From Sanguinoderma infundibulare (Eukaryota; Basidiomycota; Agaricomycetes; Polyporales; Polyporaceae), in contig JAVLRN010000003.1 of the NCBI GenBank assembly GCA_032821775.1, positions 1,798,001 to 1,862,000 on the forward strand: a DNA stretch of 64,000 nucleotides, read 5' to 3'. Positions 12,653 to 22,823 of this stretch are shown piece by piece; the first letter of the stretch is position 1, and each line of letters begins with the position of its first letter. The notes under the pieces are model-generated. The model was not told where the DNA came from and made no database searches. It saw only the letters and a list, made by a program, of their open reading frames with translations. The translations under genes were made by a program, and so were the position numbers.

Positions 12653-13361
12653 TCAAGCCAGGAAGGCGGTGAGGAGGGCAAGGGCGCCGATAAGGCCAGT
12701 GTACTTGCTCACGACGGACGACGCGCCGTTGGTGTTGGGCGTCGTGGAGGTGTTAGAGCTGCTAGGATTGAGTGCGCTCGCGGTGCCAGCGGTGGAACCA
12801 GTGTTGGCCGTGGTCGCCGACGCGGGAACAGTCCTACGTGTGAACATCGCGTCAACACGCCGTCGTATGCGCAACATTGCCCTTGTTTCACTCACAGCGT
12901 GCCCGAGGCCGCGGTGGCCAAAACCGAGGTCGAGAAGGTGCTCGACGAGCTGGCCGTGATGTCAAACTGGGGCGACTGCGCCAGGATGCTAGTGAGGTGT
13001 TGGCTGTCCGCGACGAGGTTCACGCGGAATCCCTTGCCCGCCTTCCAGCCGCCGCTCGGAGGGTTGACGGTGATGTTGCCGATGCTGGCGTCGACAAGGG
13101 CAGCGAGGACCTGGCTGGTGGGGGGCTGGACGACCTGTCAAATGGATGGTCAGGCATGTCATGGCTTCTGCCGCCGCGTTGAAGCTCCAAACATACCTGG
13201 TTGTCGAGAACGATGGTGAAGTTGGCAGCGTCTGTGGAGACCGTCTGCCATGAGACAACGTTGGGTCCACTGGTAGTCCAACCAGTGACCGCGTCAGGCT
13301 CGGTGACAGTGATGGCATAGGCCGAGGCGGCGAGTGCGAGTAGAGCGGCGAAGGAACGCAT
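12653..13361 (-). CDS. Secreted GPI-anchored Kre9/Knh1-like Ser/Thr-rich protein
   Basis: A signal peptide (MRSFAALLALAASAYA) is followed by a single Kre9/Knh1-type beta domain: ITVTEPDAVTGWTTSGPNVV, then SWQTVSTDAANFTIVLDNQ, and after an intron SIGNITVNPPSGGWKAGKGF and QHLTSILAQSPQFDI. The rest is a Ser/Thr/Asn/Ala-rich stalk and a hydrophobic C-terminus (YTGLIGALALLTAFLA), the form of a GPI-attachment signal. Family knowledge links the domain to cell-wall beta-glucan assembly in yeast, but many basidiomycete paralogues are uncharacterised. The start at 13361 is clear from the signal peptide. Confidence 0.82.
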
Positions 13362-13952
13362 GTCTCAGACTGGCAGGAGCGGGCGACGGAGGGAGGGAGG
13401 GGCAGCAGGGGATAAAGAGCGATGGACGTTGAAAAGAACGTGGAGGGTGCGCGACAGGAACGCGACCGGTGAGGGGATAATTATGAGATTGTGACGATAA
13501 GTCGGAGAGTCAACAGAAGTCGAAGCTGCCAGCTGCCATTCGATCCGGCCACGTACGGCCGTTCCTCGCCACCCCCCGCGCGCAATCCAGCCCATCCCCC
13601 AAGTCGACATATCGACACTGCCACCGTTGTGCCACCGTCCTGCGAGCAGTGCTCGAACGGCTCTCAAACGGCTCAAGCAGCAAAGTATTCGTTGCTAGTT
13701 TGAACAGCACACTAGTACTGCACAGAACGACTATCTGGTCTGTGCCTACGTAACTCCCACCTTCCATGCATCGAGAACTCAGTTTCGGCCAAGGGGATGG
13801 ACCGTGGCATCCATCGCCCTACATCCGCCGGTGGCGGTGGGCCGAGACTATGGTGACGGACAAAGCAATGTTGAACTTGAAACCCTGCTTGAAACACACA
13901 TCGAGCGTTGAGCGTGCTGCCGCTCGCAGTTGACCTACCAATACGACATATA
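13362..13952. other. Intergenic region upstream of the Kre9-like gene
   Basis: 591 bp between two (-) strand genes, with no supported gene. C-rich and G-rich tracts lie close to the Kre9-like start. The short open frames show no family signature. Confidence 0.4.
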
Positions 13953-15388
13953 TTACACGGGTTCTGGCTCTACCTTGGACAGCATACTCTCCGCGTCCAT
14001 CCATAGATCAGTCTGGCCCCATATGCCAGTAATCGCGGTTATAATCATCCAACACGCCTTCTCGTCAATCATTGGTCCCTCCTCGGAGGGCCCCTTCACC
14101 ACACGATGCTTACGTCGCTCGACCACGAGCTCCATGCACCCTCGCGCGAGGGTCCGGAGGAGGCTCGCTTCATCTCCTGATACCCAGTCCTCTACGCGCG
14201 ACAGGAGCGTAAAGATCCACCGTCCGTGCACTTGCGTGATGTCGGTATAAGGAAGTGGTCCTTCTTCTACGCGTACATTGATCCAGTGGCCGAAGTACAT
14301 CAGAAGATGGGTGGCGTATTTCTGCAAACTATATCAGAAGTCTGTCGTACAAGAATGGAATAAGGAATGCGGCGTACGTGATCTATATGTTGTATGAGCG
14401 TAGGCGTTGGTTCGCGAGGCGTGCATACAAGGGGCACTTCGTTACCATCCTCGGCCGTAGACACGACGACACCAGAAGGTTCCACGGCTGCAAATGGAGG
14501 CTGAGGGTGGGCTTTATGCGCTTCGATACTGGTCTGGTTACTTGTTCCTGTTGACGAAGGGAGGGCGACTCCGACGTGCAGGACCGTTTCAGCGCCGCAT
14601 GGTTCCTCAATATCATACGGAAGCGGCGTGTCCTCAAGCCCCTCCTGCAAGCTCACTTGCTGCTTCTTCTGGTTCCGCTGCTGCCACCGCGACACCTTCG
14701 CCGGCTTCGGCTTTTTGGGTGGGTTCCACTCACTCTCCGGTCGTCCCGCAAGGAACGCCCACCATAGGTCGCGCTCCTTCTTGTCCGGCATAAGCTTCGC
14801 GCTAGAGTCAGGGATGTGAACGTGGATAGTGGGTTGGACGGAATTCTGTTGGTACCGACAAGCATGGTTAGAGCTGCGTAAAATACACGCGGGGCGGGTG
14901 TGACAACGACAGACGGTGGCGGGATGCGTTTGAGGAAACGTACGCACCTTACGAAAGTTCTTGAACCGTCGCAGGAATATCTCGCGCCATTCTTCGGAGG
15001 GTAGCACGTCCGGCCTTCTATCTTCTCCGTCCGAACTCGCACCCACACCCGGCCTGGTATCTCCATTGCGCTCAGGTGTATCCGGGACTTCGTACGGGTT
15101 CGCCACACGCGTGACATGAGGGAGCAGTCGCGCATCCCGGCTGCAACACAGAACGTAGACATCACGTTAGTGAACTCTTGAATTGGACGCACGCGTGCAT
15201 CATCGCGGCTCTCCTAAATGACCGTGACATGCGAATGATACTTACCGGACAGTGAAAAGATATTGCAAGCCATCCATGGGCACACCGTCGAAGGTGACCG
15301 GGAGGTTCGCGACCGGGAGCACCTGGCGCCCCAGCAAAGGCTCCTCTTCGTCCGAGTCGTCCTCAAGCTCGTCCGCCTTGCGTTTCAT
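13953..15388 (-). CDS. Gemin2/SIP1-family snRNP assembly factor
   Basis: Gemin2 (yeast Brr1, human SIP1) holds the ring of five Sm proteins before loading on U snRNA in the SMN complex. The first exon reads MKRKADELEDDSDEEEPLLG and then a conserved LPVANLPVTFDGVPMDGLQY. A middle exon has EEWREIFLRRFKNFRK and RDLWWAFLAGRPESEWNPPK. The C-terminal exon has KYATHLLMYFGHWINVRVEE, GRWIFTLLSRVEDWVSGDEA and CWMIITAITGIWGQTDLWMD, the hallmark end of the family. A Lys/Gln/Thr-rich linker of about 120 residues separates the halves, longer than in animals. The start may be ATG 15388, or in frame 15409 or 15448; I chose the one giving the acidic MKRKAD start. It shares a 272-bp divergent promoter with the Lys-rich gene on its right. 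Confidence 0.85.
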
Positions 15389-15660
15389 GGCACCGAGCGG
15401 AATGGACATGACCGCAGCAATGACACTTGCGGCGAGGAACTCTTTCAAGCCACTAGACGGCGAGGACCCACAGTCGGGAAGGGTGCGGAGACCTGCGTGA
15501 TGGTGGTAGCAGAAGAAGTTATGGGCGCTTGTGTGTACTTGGATATCGCTGCCTTCCTTTCAACGGTCCTCTCTTCATCCTAGGCCCTCTAATACTCAGC
15601 TTTACCTGGAGAAAACCCTAGACTCGAACTCAGGACGCTAGGGCGTCCACTGAAAGTGCG
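15389..15660. promoter_or_regulatory. Shared divergent promoter, Gemin2 / Lys-rich protein
   Basis: 272 bp between the two start codons. No strong core element is seen. A GTTCGAGTC-like string near 15620 on (-) is not part of a tRNA. Confidence 0.45.
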
Positions 15661-16939
15661 ATGATGGACGGAGCCGACGAGGACATGGACTTGGAGACTG
15701 CCCAGGCGCAAATCGACATGTCCCTTGCGTTTGCTGATGAACTCATCTCGGGTTGGATGAAGCCCTACAAGACAAAGCTCCCTTCGTCTTCGTCGCGGAG
15801 TAATGAAGAGACAGAGCTTGAGAATTATATGCGCAGACCTCCGCGGTACGCCTATCTGCACATAACCTGGAGTAAACTGATGTCCATATGGTCCTGGGTA
15901 CCACAGGTTAGGCGTCGGTGCCTCTGTTCCCGAATCGTCAGGCATACACAGCCGAGAAACGGCAAAGCTGCGGAACAAGCTGGTTGGAAGCGGAAAGAAA
16001 CGCGCCAGGGAAGATGAAGCATCCGCTCCCGGCCCAAGTGCCATAGTCATCTCGGACGACGAAGAAGAGAGCAGGGCGCGGGTTATAACCAAGAAGCCAC
16101 GCGTCGATCCGTTTGCCCCCAAGCAGAAGGAACAGAAGAAGGCCAAAGCAGACCCGCACGCGTCCCAACCTACCCCTTCGCCGCCAAAGACAGCCCCATC
16201 GCCATCCAAGCCTAAGTCCGTGGAGCCTCCGAGTAAATTCTCGGACGTAGAGGAGATCTCCCGCCCTGCAGCCCTCACCACCGCGGATGACACAGCTCTT
16301 TCGATATCGACAAAACGGAAGAAGAAAAAGAAGCACAAAGCCAACGCCCGGGCAGAACCACACACTCCCGTAGAGGCCAGTGTAGGCACGTCACTTCCTC
16401 CATCCCAACCCGGAGACACCAGTGCTTCTCCAACACGAGGGACCACGACATCAGCGGCCGAAGAACGAGAAGTCATCGTCATCAAGGACACCCCACCTCC
16501 GGAGGCACCTGCGCCTTCGTTCCTCCAGAGCGCACTCTCAAAACTTTCATCCGCAAGACAGTTCCTTAGCAGTGAGTTCTCTCCGCTTTCCAGTCCCATG
16601 TCCCCAACACATGGTTGATAGATAGAATCCACAGAAGCCGTATCTGGTGATAGTCCTATCGCGACTCCGACCACTGCGAGCGCGCAAGCTTCTCCAAGCC
16701 GGCCCCAGCCCCCCAAACCAGTCCCACAGCCGTCGTCGCAACGTTTGGACCCGTACGGAAACCCTCTGTTGAACCTCACCGGGCCCCCACTGGAAGTCGG
16801 AAATGAACCGGTGGAGGCGGGGTCGACGAAGAAGAAGCGGAAAAGAAGGAAAAAGAAGAAGCATGCGGTCACTGACGGAGCTGGGGGCAGGGAGGTGATA
16901 GATGTAGACATGGATGCGGACGGCGGTGAAGACGATTAG
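15661..16939 (+). CDS. Lys/Ser-rich nuclear-type protein (possibly DUF3245-like)
   Basis: The N-terminus is helical and conserved-looking (DLETAQAQIDMSLAFADELI, SGWMKPYK), ending ENYMRRPPR. After an intron beginning at about 15846, the next exon reads LGVGASVPESSGIHSRETAK and LRNKLVGSGKKRAREDE. The remainder is low complexity, with several basic nuclear-localisation-like clusters (KRKKKKKHK; KKKRKRRKKKKH) alternating with acidic and Pro/Ser tracts. Near the C-terminus is a compact motif, LDPYGNPLLNLTGPPLEVG. A further intron precedes ESTEAVSGDSPIA. The short N-terminal region recalls the DUF3245 family, but I hold that weakly. A nuclear or nucleolar location is inferred from composition. The long open frame on the opposite strand is a codon-composition shadow. 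Confidence 0.65.
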
Positions 16940-17301
16940 ATTCCGCCGCTGGCCGCTTCGGATGGTCTTTCGGTATAAGGATCTTGCAATGCTCGTTAAC
17001 GCCACATGTTTACGGATGCTGTAGACTTTTGAGTTGTCGCATGCTTTATTGGATACTCGCTCTCCTCGCCGATCGTATGAGCATGATACATCGCATGCGC
17101 AACATTGGTATCGTCGCATACTGTATGTTCTGCGCAACGGAAATATACTCGTTACATAGCAGGTCCGTTCAATATATAGCAACACATAGAAGGAGCTCGA
17201 GGATATCGTACAGCAGTGCCAAAACATACAAACAACAGCTTGGTGTCATAAGTTATAGCACACATAATCGTCGCAGGGTCGTCCGTTCGTGTCTGGTGCG
17301 C
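16940..17301. other. Convergent 3' flanks
   Basis: 362 bp between the stops of a (+) and a (-) gene. AT-richer than its surroundings, with no coding signal. It should contain both polyadenylation regions. Confidence 0.45.
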
Positions 17302-18065
17302 TCATCTATGCCACCACCGGTTCTTGTTCACCGTGCCGTCGATCTTAATGGCCAAGGCCTCGTCTCTGCGCTGTCGCTTCCTCCTGCGACGTTCCCTTCG
17401 ACGCTCCTTCTCACCGCGCTCCACCATCTCCATCCCCTTGTCCCGCACATGGTGCCTCCCTGTCAGGACGCCGGCCAAATACGTGCCATGGCCATGATGG
17501 TGCGGCTTGACACGATGATGGAAGTGCAACCACGGACCATGGTCGCGCTCGCGGTGATGGCCATTCAGCCTATCGCGGCGGTCACGGCGGTCGCGCTTGT
17601 CTCGGTGTTTGTCGTCGCGGCGACTATGGGAACGGTGGTGGTGCCGGTCGTCTCGGCGGTCGCGATGAGACCGGGAGCGAGAGCGTGTCGTACTGCGTCT
17701 GGGGAAGATCCAGAAGACGCTGCCCTTGGGGCGGCCGCGGAACTGGTCAGGGTGCTCCTTCTTGTACTTGCGGATCGCGGCGGCCTCGCGCATCTCGCGG
17801 ATGCCGGCACGGCGGGTGGACTCGTTCCCCGAGAGCGTCCCGCGCATCTTGACGACCCAGCCGTGGATGGTCGAGGCTTTGCGCCGGAAACGGCGGTGGG
17901 CCCTCTCGGTTTGCTACGGGGCGATCGGGAAGGCGTGAGTGGAAGCGATCGACGCGCCGAAACAATCGTGAGAGCACGCACCGAGTCCCATTCGATGGGA
18001 GGCACTCCCAGCATGTCTGGACGTGCGGTATGCGAATGCGAATGTGAATGTGAGGGTGCCGCCAT
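17302..18065 (-). CDS. Arg/His-rich small protein of unknown function
   Basis: Two exons. Exon 1 starts at ATG 18063-18065 with a Ser-His repeat (MAAPSHSHSHSHTARPDML) and continues GVPPIEWDS to a GTGCGT donor. Exon 2 resumes in phase with QTERAHRRFRRKASTIHGWV, then MRGTLSGNESTRRAGIREMR and IRKYKKEHPDQFRGRPKGSV. The C-terminal half is dominated by Arg, His and Asp (SRSRSHRDRRDDRHHHRSHS) and ends DGTVNKNRWWHR. The conserved-looking middle section is probably the functional part. The basic RS/RD-like tail resembles nucleic-acid-binding or splicing-related tails, but the sequence names no family. Confidence 0.6.
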
Positions 18066-19024
18066 GGTGTGAAGGGCTGCTTTATATCCACGGCCCACGC
18101 GGCAGATCCTCCAAAGAAAGAGGCAAGTTCGAGGAGTGCGTATCGTTCGCTACGGTTGACAAACTGGGCGCGCGCGTCACAGCGCACGTGAGGAGAGTTA
18201 CACGCCTGGAACACGCGCGTGCCTCGATACGTCGGTACAGTCCTGTTTGGTGCTCCTCCCGCCATGTCCACACGCTCTTCCGGCGTGCAAGGTGGGCCTC
18301 TGTGACAAGTCTGTGGATCAGGCTGTGATCAGCCTTCTACCTCTCCACTGTGGATTCCACATTCATGCGTCCCTGGTGCGTCATCGAGCCGCCGACATGG
18401 GCATGTTCAGTCATTCATCGTTATGACGATTGATTCCAATGTCTGTTTCGCTTTCTCGTGACATGTGCGAACGCGCTCCCTGAGCTGACGCTCAAATTGA
18501 TGAACACTATCCATCAACCCTCAGGCCGGAATGGCGAGAACGATTGTTTGCCGCAACTGTGCCTGCAACGGTGCAAGATTATGCGATCAGGGCATCCCCT
18601 GGAATTCCTCTCGTATGCGCAGGGTACATGCCTCGAACCCGCTCCGAAATCCAAGGCGGCGCGACGGGACGGAGGACGGTGTTCGTCCTGACAAGGCCCT
18701 TCAGATGGCTGACATACGCCCCTGTTTGGCACTCACCGCCGTGCCTAGGCCGTTCTCGCGCTCAACCACCCTCGTCTAGGTCGACCGATGCGCTCACGGC
18801 AGCCGGAATCTCGACTTCCCCACTGCGCGGTCGTCAGCGGTCCCCGTCGATTGACCCTGTATCTTCCGACCAACGCTCATGCCCCACACTCCTCTTAAAG
18901 ACCCCCGACGAAGGAGCGTCAGGATATCCGACCTCTCTCGCCTGGCCGAGCACTTGACCACAGGCACTCTTCCCCTGTGCTTCTTCCCCGCAACCTTGTT
19001 CATCAACCGCTCTGGTGTTCCATC
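18066..19024. other. Divergent intergenic region
   Basis: 959 bp between the (-) Arg/His-rich gene and the (+) protoglobin gene. An open frame at 18544-18957 (+) has no recognisable family and atypical composition, so I do not call it. CT-rich DNA in the last 100 bp before 19025 is typical of a fungal core promoter. Confidence 0.45.
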
Positions 19025-20084
19025 ATGGAAAACCAGTTCGCAGCGCTCGACTTCGAGTCTTCCCCCGGGCCGCTCGCGTGTCCATTCACAGGAGACGCGA
19101 AATCCGCCTCCCTCCATTCCTCCTCTCGCTCACAGTCTCCCACGGCAACGGAACATTCGCAAACCCCCCTCCATTCGGCTTCATCCCACACCGACTATGA
19201 ACCGCCGAAAAAGTGTCCGGTGTTCACCCAGGAAGTGGACCCCCTGCTCATCAAGACGTCTCTCGAGGACCGTATTGCGTATCTCACCGACTTCTTGGGC
19301 TTCACCTCGCGAGACGCAGAGCTTATCCGCAAGATAGCGCCGGAGGTGCACGACATAATCCCGCCCATGGTAGACGGCATGTATGCCAAACTCTTTGAGT
19401 TTGATATCACAAAGAAGGTTTTTATGACCAGAAATCAGGTGCGCGTGTTTCGTTACTAGCGCTGCTTCAGAACGTCCCGATAACCGGTATATGACAGGGC
19501 TTTGACGGGGCTTTGCCCAAGACGCTGGAGGAGCTGACGCTCGACAGCGCGCAGATTGTGTTCCGAAAGGTCAGTGGCTTGCGGCGTTGACTTGACTTCC
19601 CGTGGTGGCCGGCGCTGACGTTCTCCTGTGGCAGGTCTTCATGAAGGCATGGGCGCGGCGAGTCCTAACGGCCGACTACAGCAACGGCAAGACATGGGCG
19701 TACATGGACAAGGTTGGGATCATGCACACAGGTGCTTCGCCGTTCAAGCACCAGCGGACAATGGGCATCGCCCCCCTCAACGTTCCTTGTAAGCTCCACG
19801 CGTTTCTTTGATTCGATCGCGGCCAAGTCTAACTAGCGTGACATGCAGACCGCGACATTGCGCTAATGCTCGGATGGATCCAGTCCGTGCTGCACTCTGC
19901 CATCCTGAAGATACCGGAGAGCAAGTGTACTGCGGCAGAGAAGATTGACGCTATAGTCGCAATCAACAAGGTGAGTGCAGTACCCAACCGTTGGTACGCG
20001 ATACGATATACGGTTGCTGATGCATGACTCAAGGTTCTCTGGATCCAAAATGACCTTTTCTCCCGCCACTACATTGGCGATTGA
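19025..20084 (+). CDS. Protoglobin (globin-sensor fold) domain protein
   Basis: Haem-binding sensor-type globin. A Ser-rich extension of about 65 residues (MENQFAALDFESSPGPLACP) precedes the domain. The helices follow: TSLEDRIAYLTDFLGFTSRD, AELIRKIAPEVHDIIPPMVD, then across introns FRKVFMKAWARRVLTADYSN. The proximal-His helix reads AYMDKVGIMHTGASPFKHQR, and IAPLNVPYRDIALMLGWIQS and AIVAINKVLWIQNDLFSRHY end the domain. The VGIMHTG His matches the proximal-ligand position of archaeal and bacterial protoglobins. No output domain follows: the protein stops with HYIGD and TGA at 20082-20084, so it is a stand-alone globin. O2, CO or NO binding is inferred from the fold; the physiological role is unknown. 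Confidence 0.85.
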
Positions 20085-21543
20085 ACTTTTTTCGAGTCCG
20101 TATAACGACTCGGCTTCAGGATGTCATTCGAGGAGTCAGCCGTACTCGCTTTGCCATTCACCCGAATTGTCTGAGACGATATCATTAGTTTGGTTCTGTC
20201 CACAAGATTAATTGTCGGCCAATACGGATTCTCTGTAGCACAACATAGTACTATTACCTCTTGTCAGTAACGATGTGTCATGTACTCCACTCTATCTCAT
20301 GTACTTATCTCCGAAGCACAGGCGAAGCATCGAAGTCTTACGGCAGGAGAGCGTAGGAAGGATTGGCATTAGGCTTGGTAGCCGTTGCCGTTGAATAAAC
20401 CGGGGCTCAGACCGCCGGAAGGGTCGGTAGCGCGGTTGTCTGATTTGGCAAGTATGTTCGGGAAGTCACCGCCTTCCGATGCAGCCCCTTCTTGCTCACG
20501 TCCTCGAGGGTGAGTATTTCACCTGAATGCAATGCACCCATTTGGCGAGCCTCGACAATAAGAAGGACGGCGGTAAATGTCCTCCGCGGCGGGATGGGAC
20601 GCGTGGCGAGACTTCCTCTCGATTTGACTCGGCGTCTGAGAAAGAGCAGAAACATGAGGCGACCTTACAAGCACCTCGCGTTCGCAGAAGCTATTCGTGA
20701 AGGCACACCGTTCACACCGCATGTCCCAGTGTAGTCGACATATCGCCGGTATGTCACAGATCACGGCCTTGGTATCCCATTCAGGGGCGAGCCGATTTCG
20801 TTACAGACGACTTGGAGGATTTGGAACGATGCATCGACAATCACGGCAATGCGTCTTCAAATTCATACGTGCAGGAACATCCATGGATCTTAGATGCTCT
20901 GGGACTGCGAGAATGGCAAGTGCTGACAGAAAGCGGTGAGGGCGGCCGATTGGGATTCTGCAAACGAACGATGTAAAGGTGGAGATGGCTGGTCATCGCA
21001 TACAAAATCTGATGGCGTCTCCAAAAATACTTTAGACGATTTGTGATGCCACAGCTCGGCATAGACTGTGTACCGCGAGCTGGTTGAGAATGATACGATA
21101 TTTGCGAGCGATCGGCTCATTACAGTCGGGGGAATGTCCCCTACGAGACGGAGACCGGGCATCGCACGCTACAGCTTCAGAGGACGAGTGGCTTGCGGAG
21201 GGCGAGGTAGGAGTCAGAATGGCAGAGCCATGACGTTGTTCCCTTGGCCTGTACACGTGGGGCGGGAAGCGCTCCCGCGCGCCTGTCGGGGTGTGTCCGG
21301 CGCCATGCCTGCCAATTTTGCGGTGCACCGCTCATCGCCTCTGACTGCCATGACCGCAAGTCCAGTATCCGGTTTTGAGCTCACCGTGAGCGACCCACAG
21401 AGGTGCACTCGGAGGGATGCTGGCGACGACCGCCGGGTCGGGGGCATACAAAACCCAGCTGCCCCCGATGGCCTATTTCCCAGCCAACCGTGGCAGCTCG
21501 TCGGCACAAAGCAGCTGCACAACGCAACAGGTAGCTCGCAAGG
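20085..21543. other. Long stretch without a supported gene
   Basis: 1,459 bp. Several overlapping open frames on the (-) strand (about 20400-20660, 20890-21160, 21030-21520) could be pieces of a decayed or highly divergent gene. They show no family motif and I could not chain them with convincing splice sites. The right end must contain the phosphatase promoter. Confidence 0.4.
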
Positions 21544-22331
21544 ATGGTTTGGAGAAACATCAACGCCATCATCGAAGGCAAGGTCTATTTGGGCACGTAC
21601 GTCGTTCCCGGCACTGCTTGTGCTGACAGGCTTTCTCTAATGGAATTCCCTCCTCACCTTCCGACATGTAGGATCGACGCTGCCATTTCTCCTAGGACGC
21701 TCGCGGACCGACGCATAACCCACATCGTTTCCGTCGGATCGAAACCCATCCCTGCAGATAACCCTGCGTCTGGCATCCGCCACCTCCGCATCCGCGTGGA
21801 GGATGTTGACTACGCCGACCTGCTCATCCATCTCCCGGGCGCGTGCCGATTCATCCAAGACGCTGTCAACTCGGGCGGGGTGGTGCTCGTGCACTGTGTG
21901 CAGGGCCTTTCGCGCAGTGCTACCGTTGTTGCCGCGTACTGTCAGTTTGCACTGTCGCTCTCGATGTCATGCTGGGGCTGACTGCGCGTTTTCCACGCAG
22001 TGATGTACTCTCGGCGCATCCAAGCCAGCGAAGCTATGGAAATGGTCCGCAGAGGTATTTGACGCTTCCTCTGCCGCCCATGGTTCTCTGACTGATTTCA
22101 TATCAGCACGCGAACAAGTTTGGATCATTCCCGGGTTCCAGGTGCATTCCGACAAGTTTTTCTCTAGTCTACCGGCACGCGTTCTAACAACCCGTACTAC
22201 AGGAACAACTCGTTCTATTCGCTCTCTGCCAGTACAATCCGACTCCTTCCGATGGCATCTACTTCAAGTGGCGTCAGAAGATCGATCGCTACATCCAATC
22301 CCAGCGACAAGCCTGTAACGGTCGCCGTTGA
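21544..22331 (+). CDS. Dual-specificity protein phosphatase
   Basis: Small DSP-type cysteine phosphatase that removes phosphate from Tyr and Ser/Thr. After the first exon (MVWRNINAIIEGKVYLG) an intron leads to DAAISPRTLADRRITHIVSV, then RVEDVDYADLLIHLPGACRF with the probable general-acid Asp. The P-loop is VLVHCVQGLSRSATVVAAY, matching H-C-x5-R-S. The next exons give LMYSRRIQASEAMEMVRR, EQVWIIPGF and QLVLFALCQYNPTPSDGIYF, ending RQACNGRR and TGA. The catalytic domain fills the protein, with no extra regulatory domain. The substrate is unknown; MAPK-type or atypical DSPs both fit. Confidence 0.88.
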
Positions 22332-22823
22332 AGATCCGCTACTAGAAAGACTTGACTGATAGCCTGGTGCCTCGACGGACAGAACTTTCGTGTTCCGATA
22401 TAGATGTCTTCATTGCTCTGCATGACCTCTTCTGCGTCCGTCGCTCGCTCTCTGTTGTCTGTTGTAACATCACTCATAGTCTCGCGCCTCGTACTAGCTA
22501 TACCTTATTACTAATTCACTCTACTAGTGGCCTCCCTGCTTTCCTATGCTTTGCAATTCATCCATTGGCATCGCTCTACTTCCTCTTGCCGCGACTCTTC
22601 GTGATGAGTTACAGACAAGCTCGAGGTAGAGTGACTTCGGGTTGTGATTTCACGTGATATGGGAAGCGCGGCAGCCGTTCGCGCGCCTACGACCGCGCAT
22701 GATGCAGTAGCATGCACTTCGCCTGCCACCACTTTGTGGCGTGGTCACTTTTGTCTTCAATTTACTAGATTTCTTCCACAGCCGTCTACCACACGCCGCT
22801 CCTTTACTTACTAAACTACTCTC
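22332..22823. other. Intergenic region before the alpha/beta hydrolase gene
   Basis: 492 bp between two (+) genes. It is TC-rich toward 22824. There is no gene signal; it holds the phosphatase 3' flank and the hydrolase promoter. Confidence 0.4.

Noticed and set aside
15600..15645. Second B-box-like string, on (-)
   Set aside because: Same reason; it lies in the 5' region of a protein gene without an A box.
15589..16911. 440-codon open frame on (-) opposite the Lys-rich gene
   Set aside because: It mirrors the Lys codons of the real gene as Leu/Phe runs (FFFFLLFRFFF), has no family features, and crosses that gene's introns. It is a composition shadow.
17041..18072. 362-codon (+) frame opposite the Arg/His-rich gene
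   Set aside because: The antisense strand of Arg/His codons gives a Val/Ala-rich frame. The (-) reading has better exon joining and composition.
18544..18957. Open frame upstream of the protoglobin gene
   Set aside because: No family resemblance, and it ends about 70 bp before the protoglobin ATG in its likely promoter.
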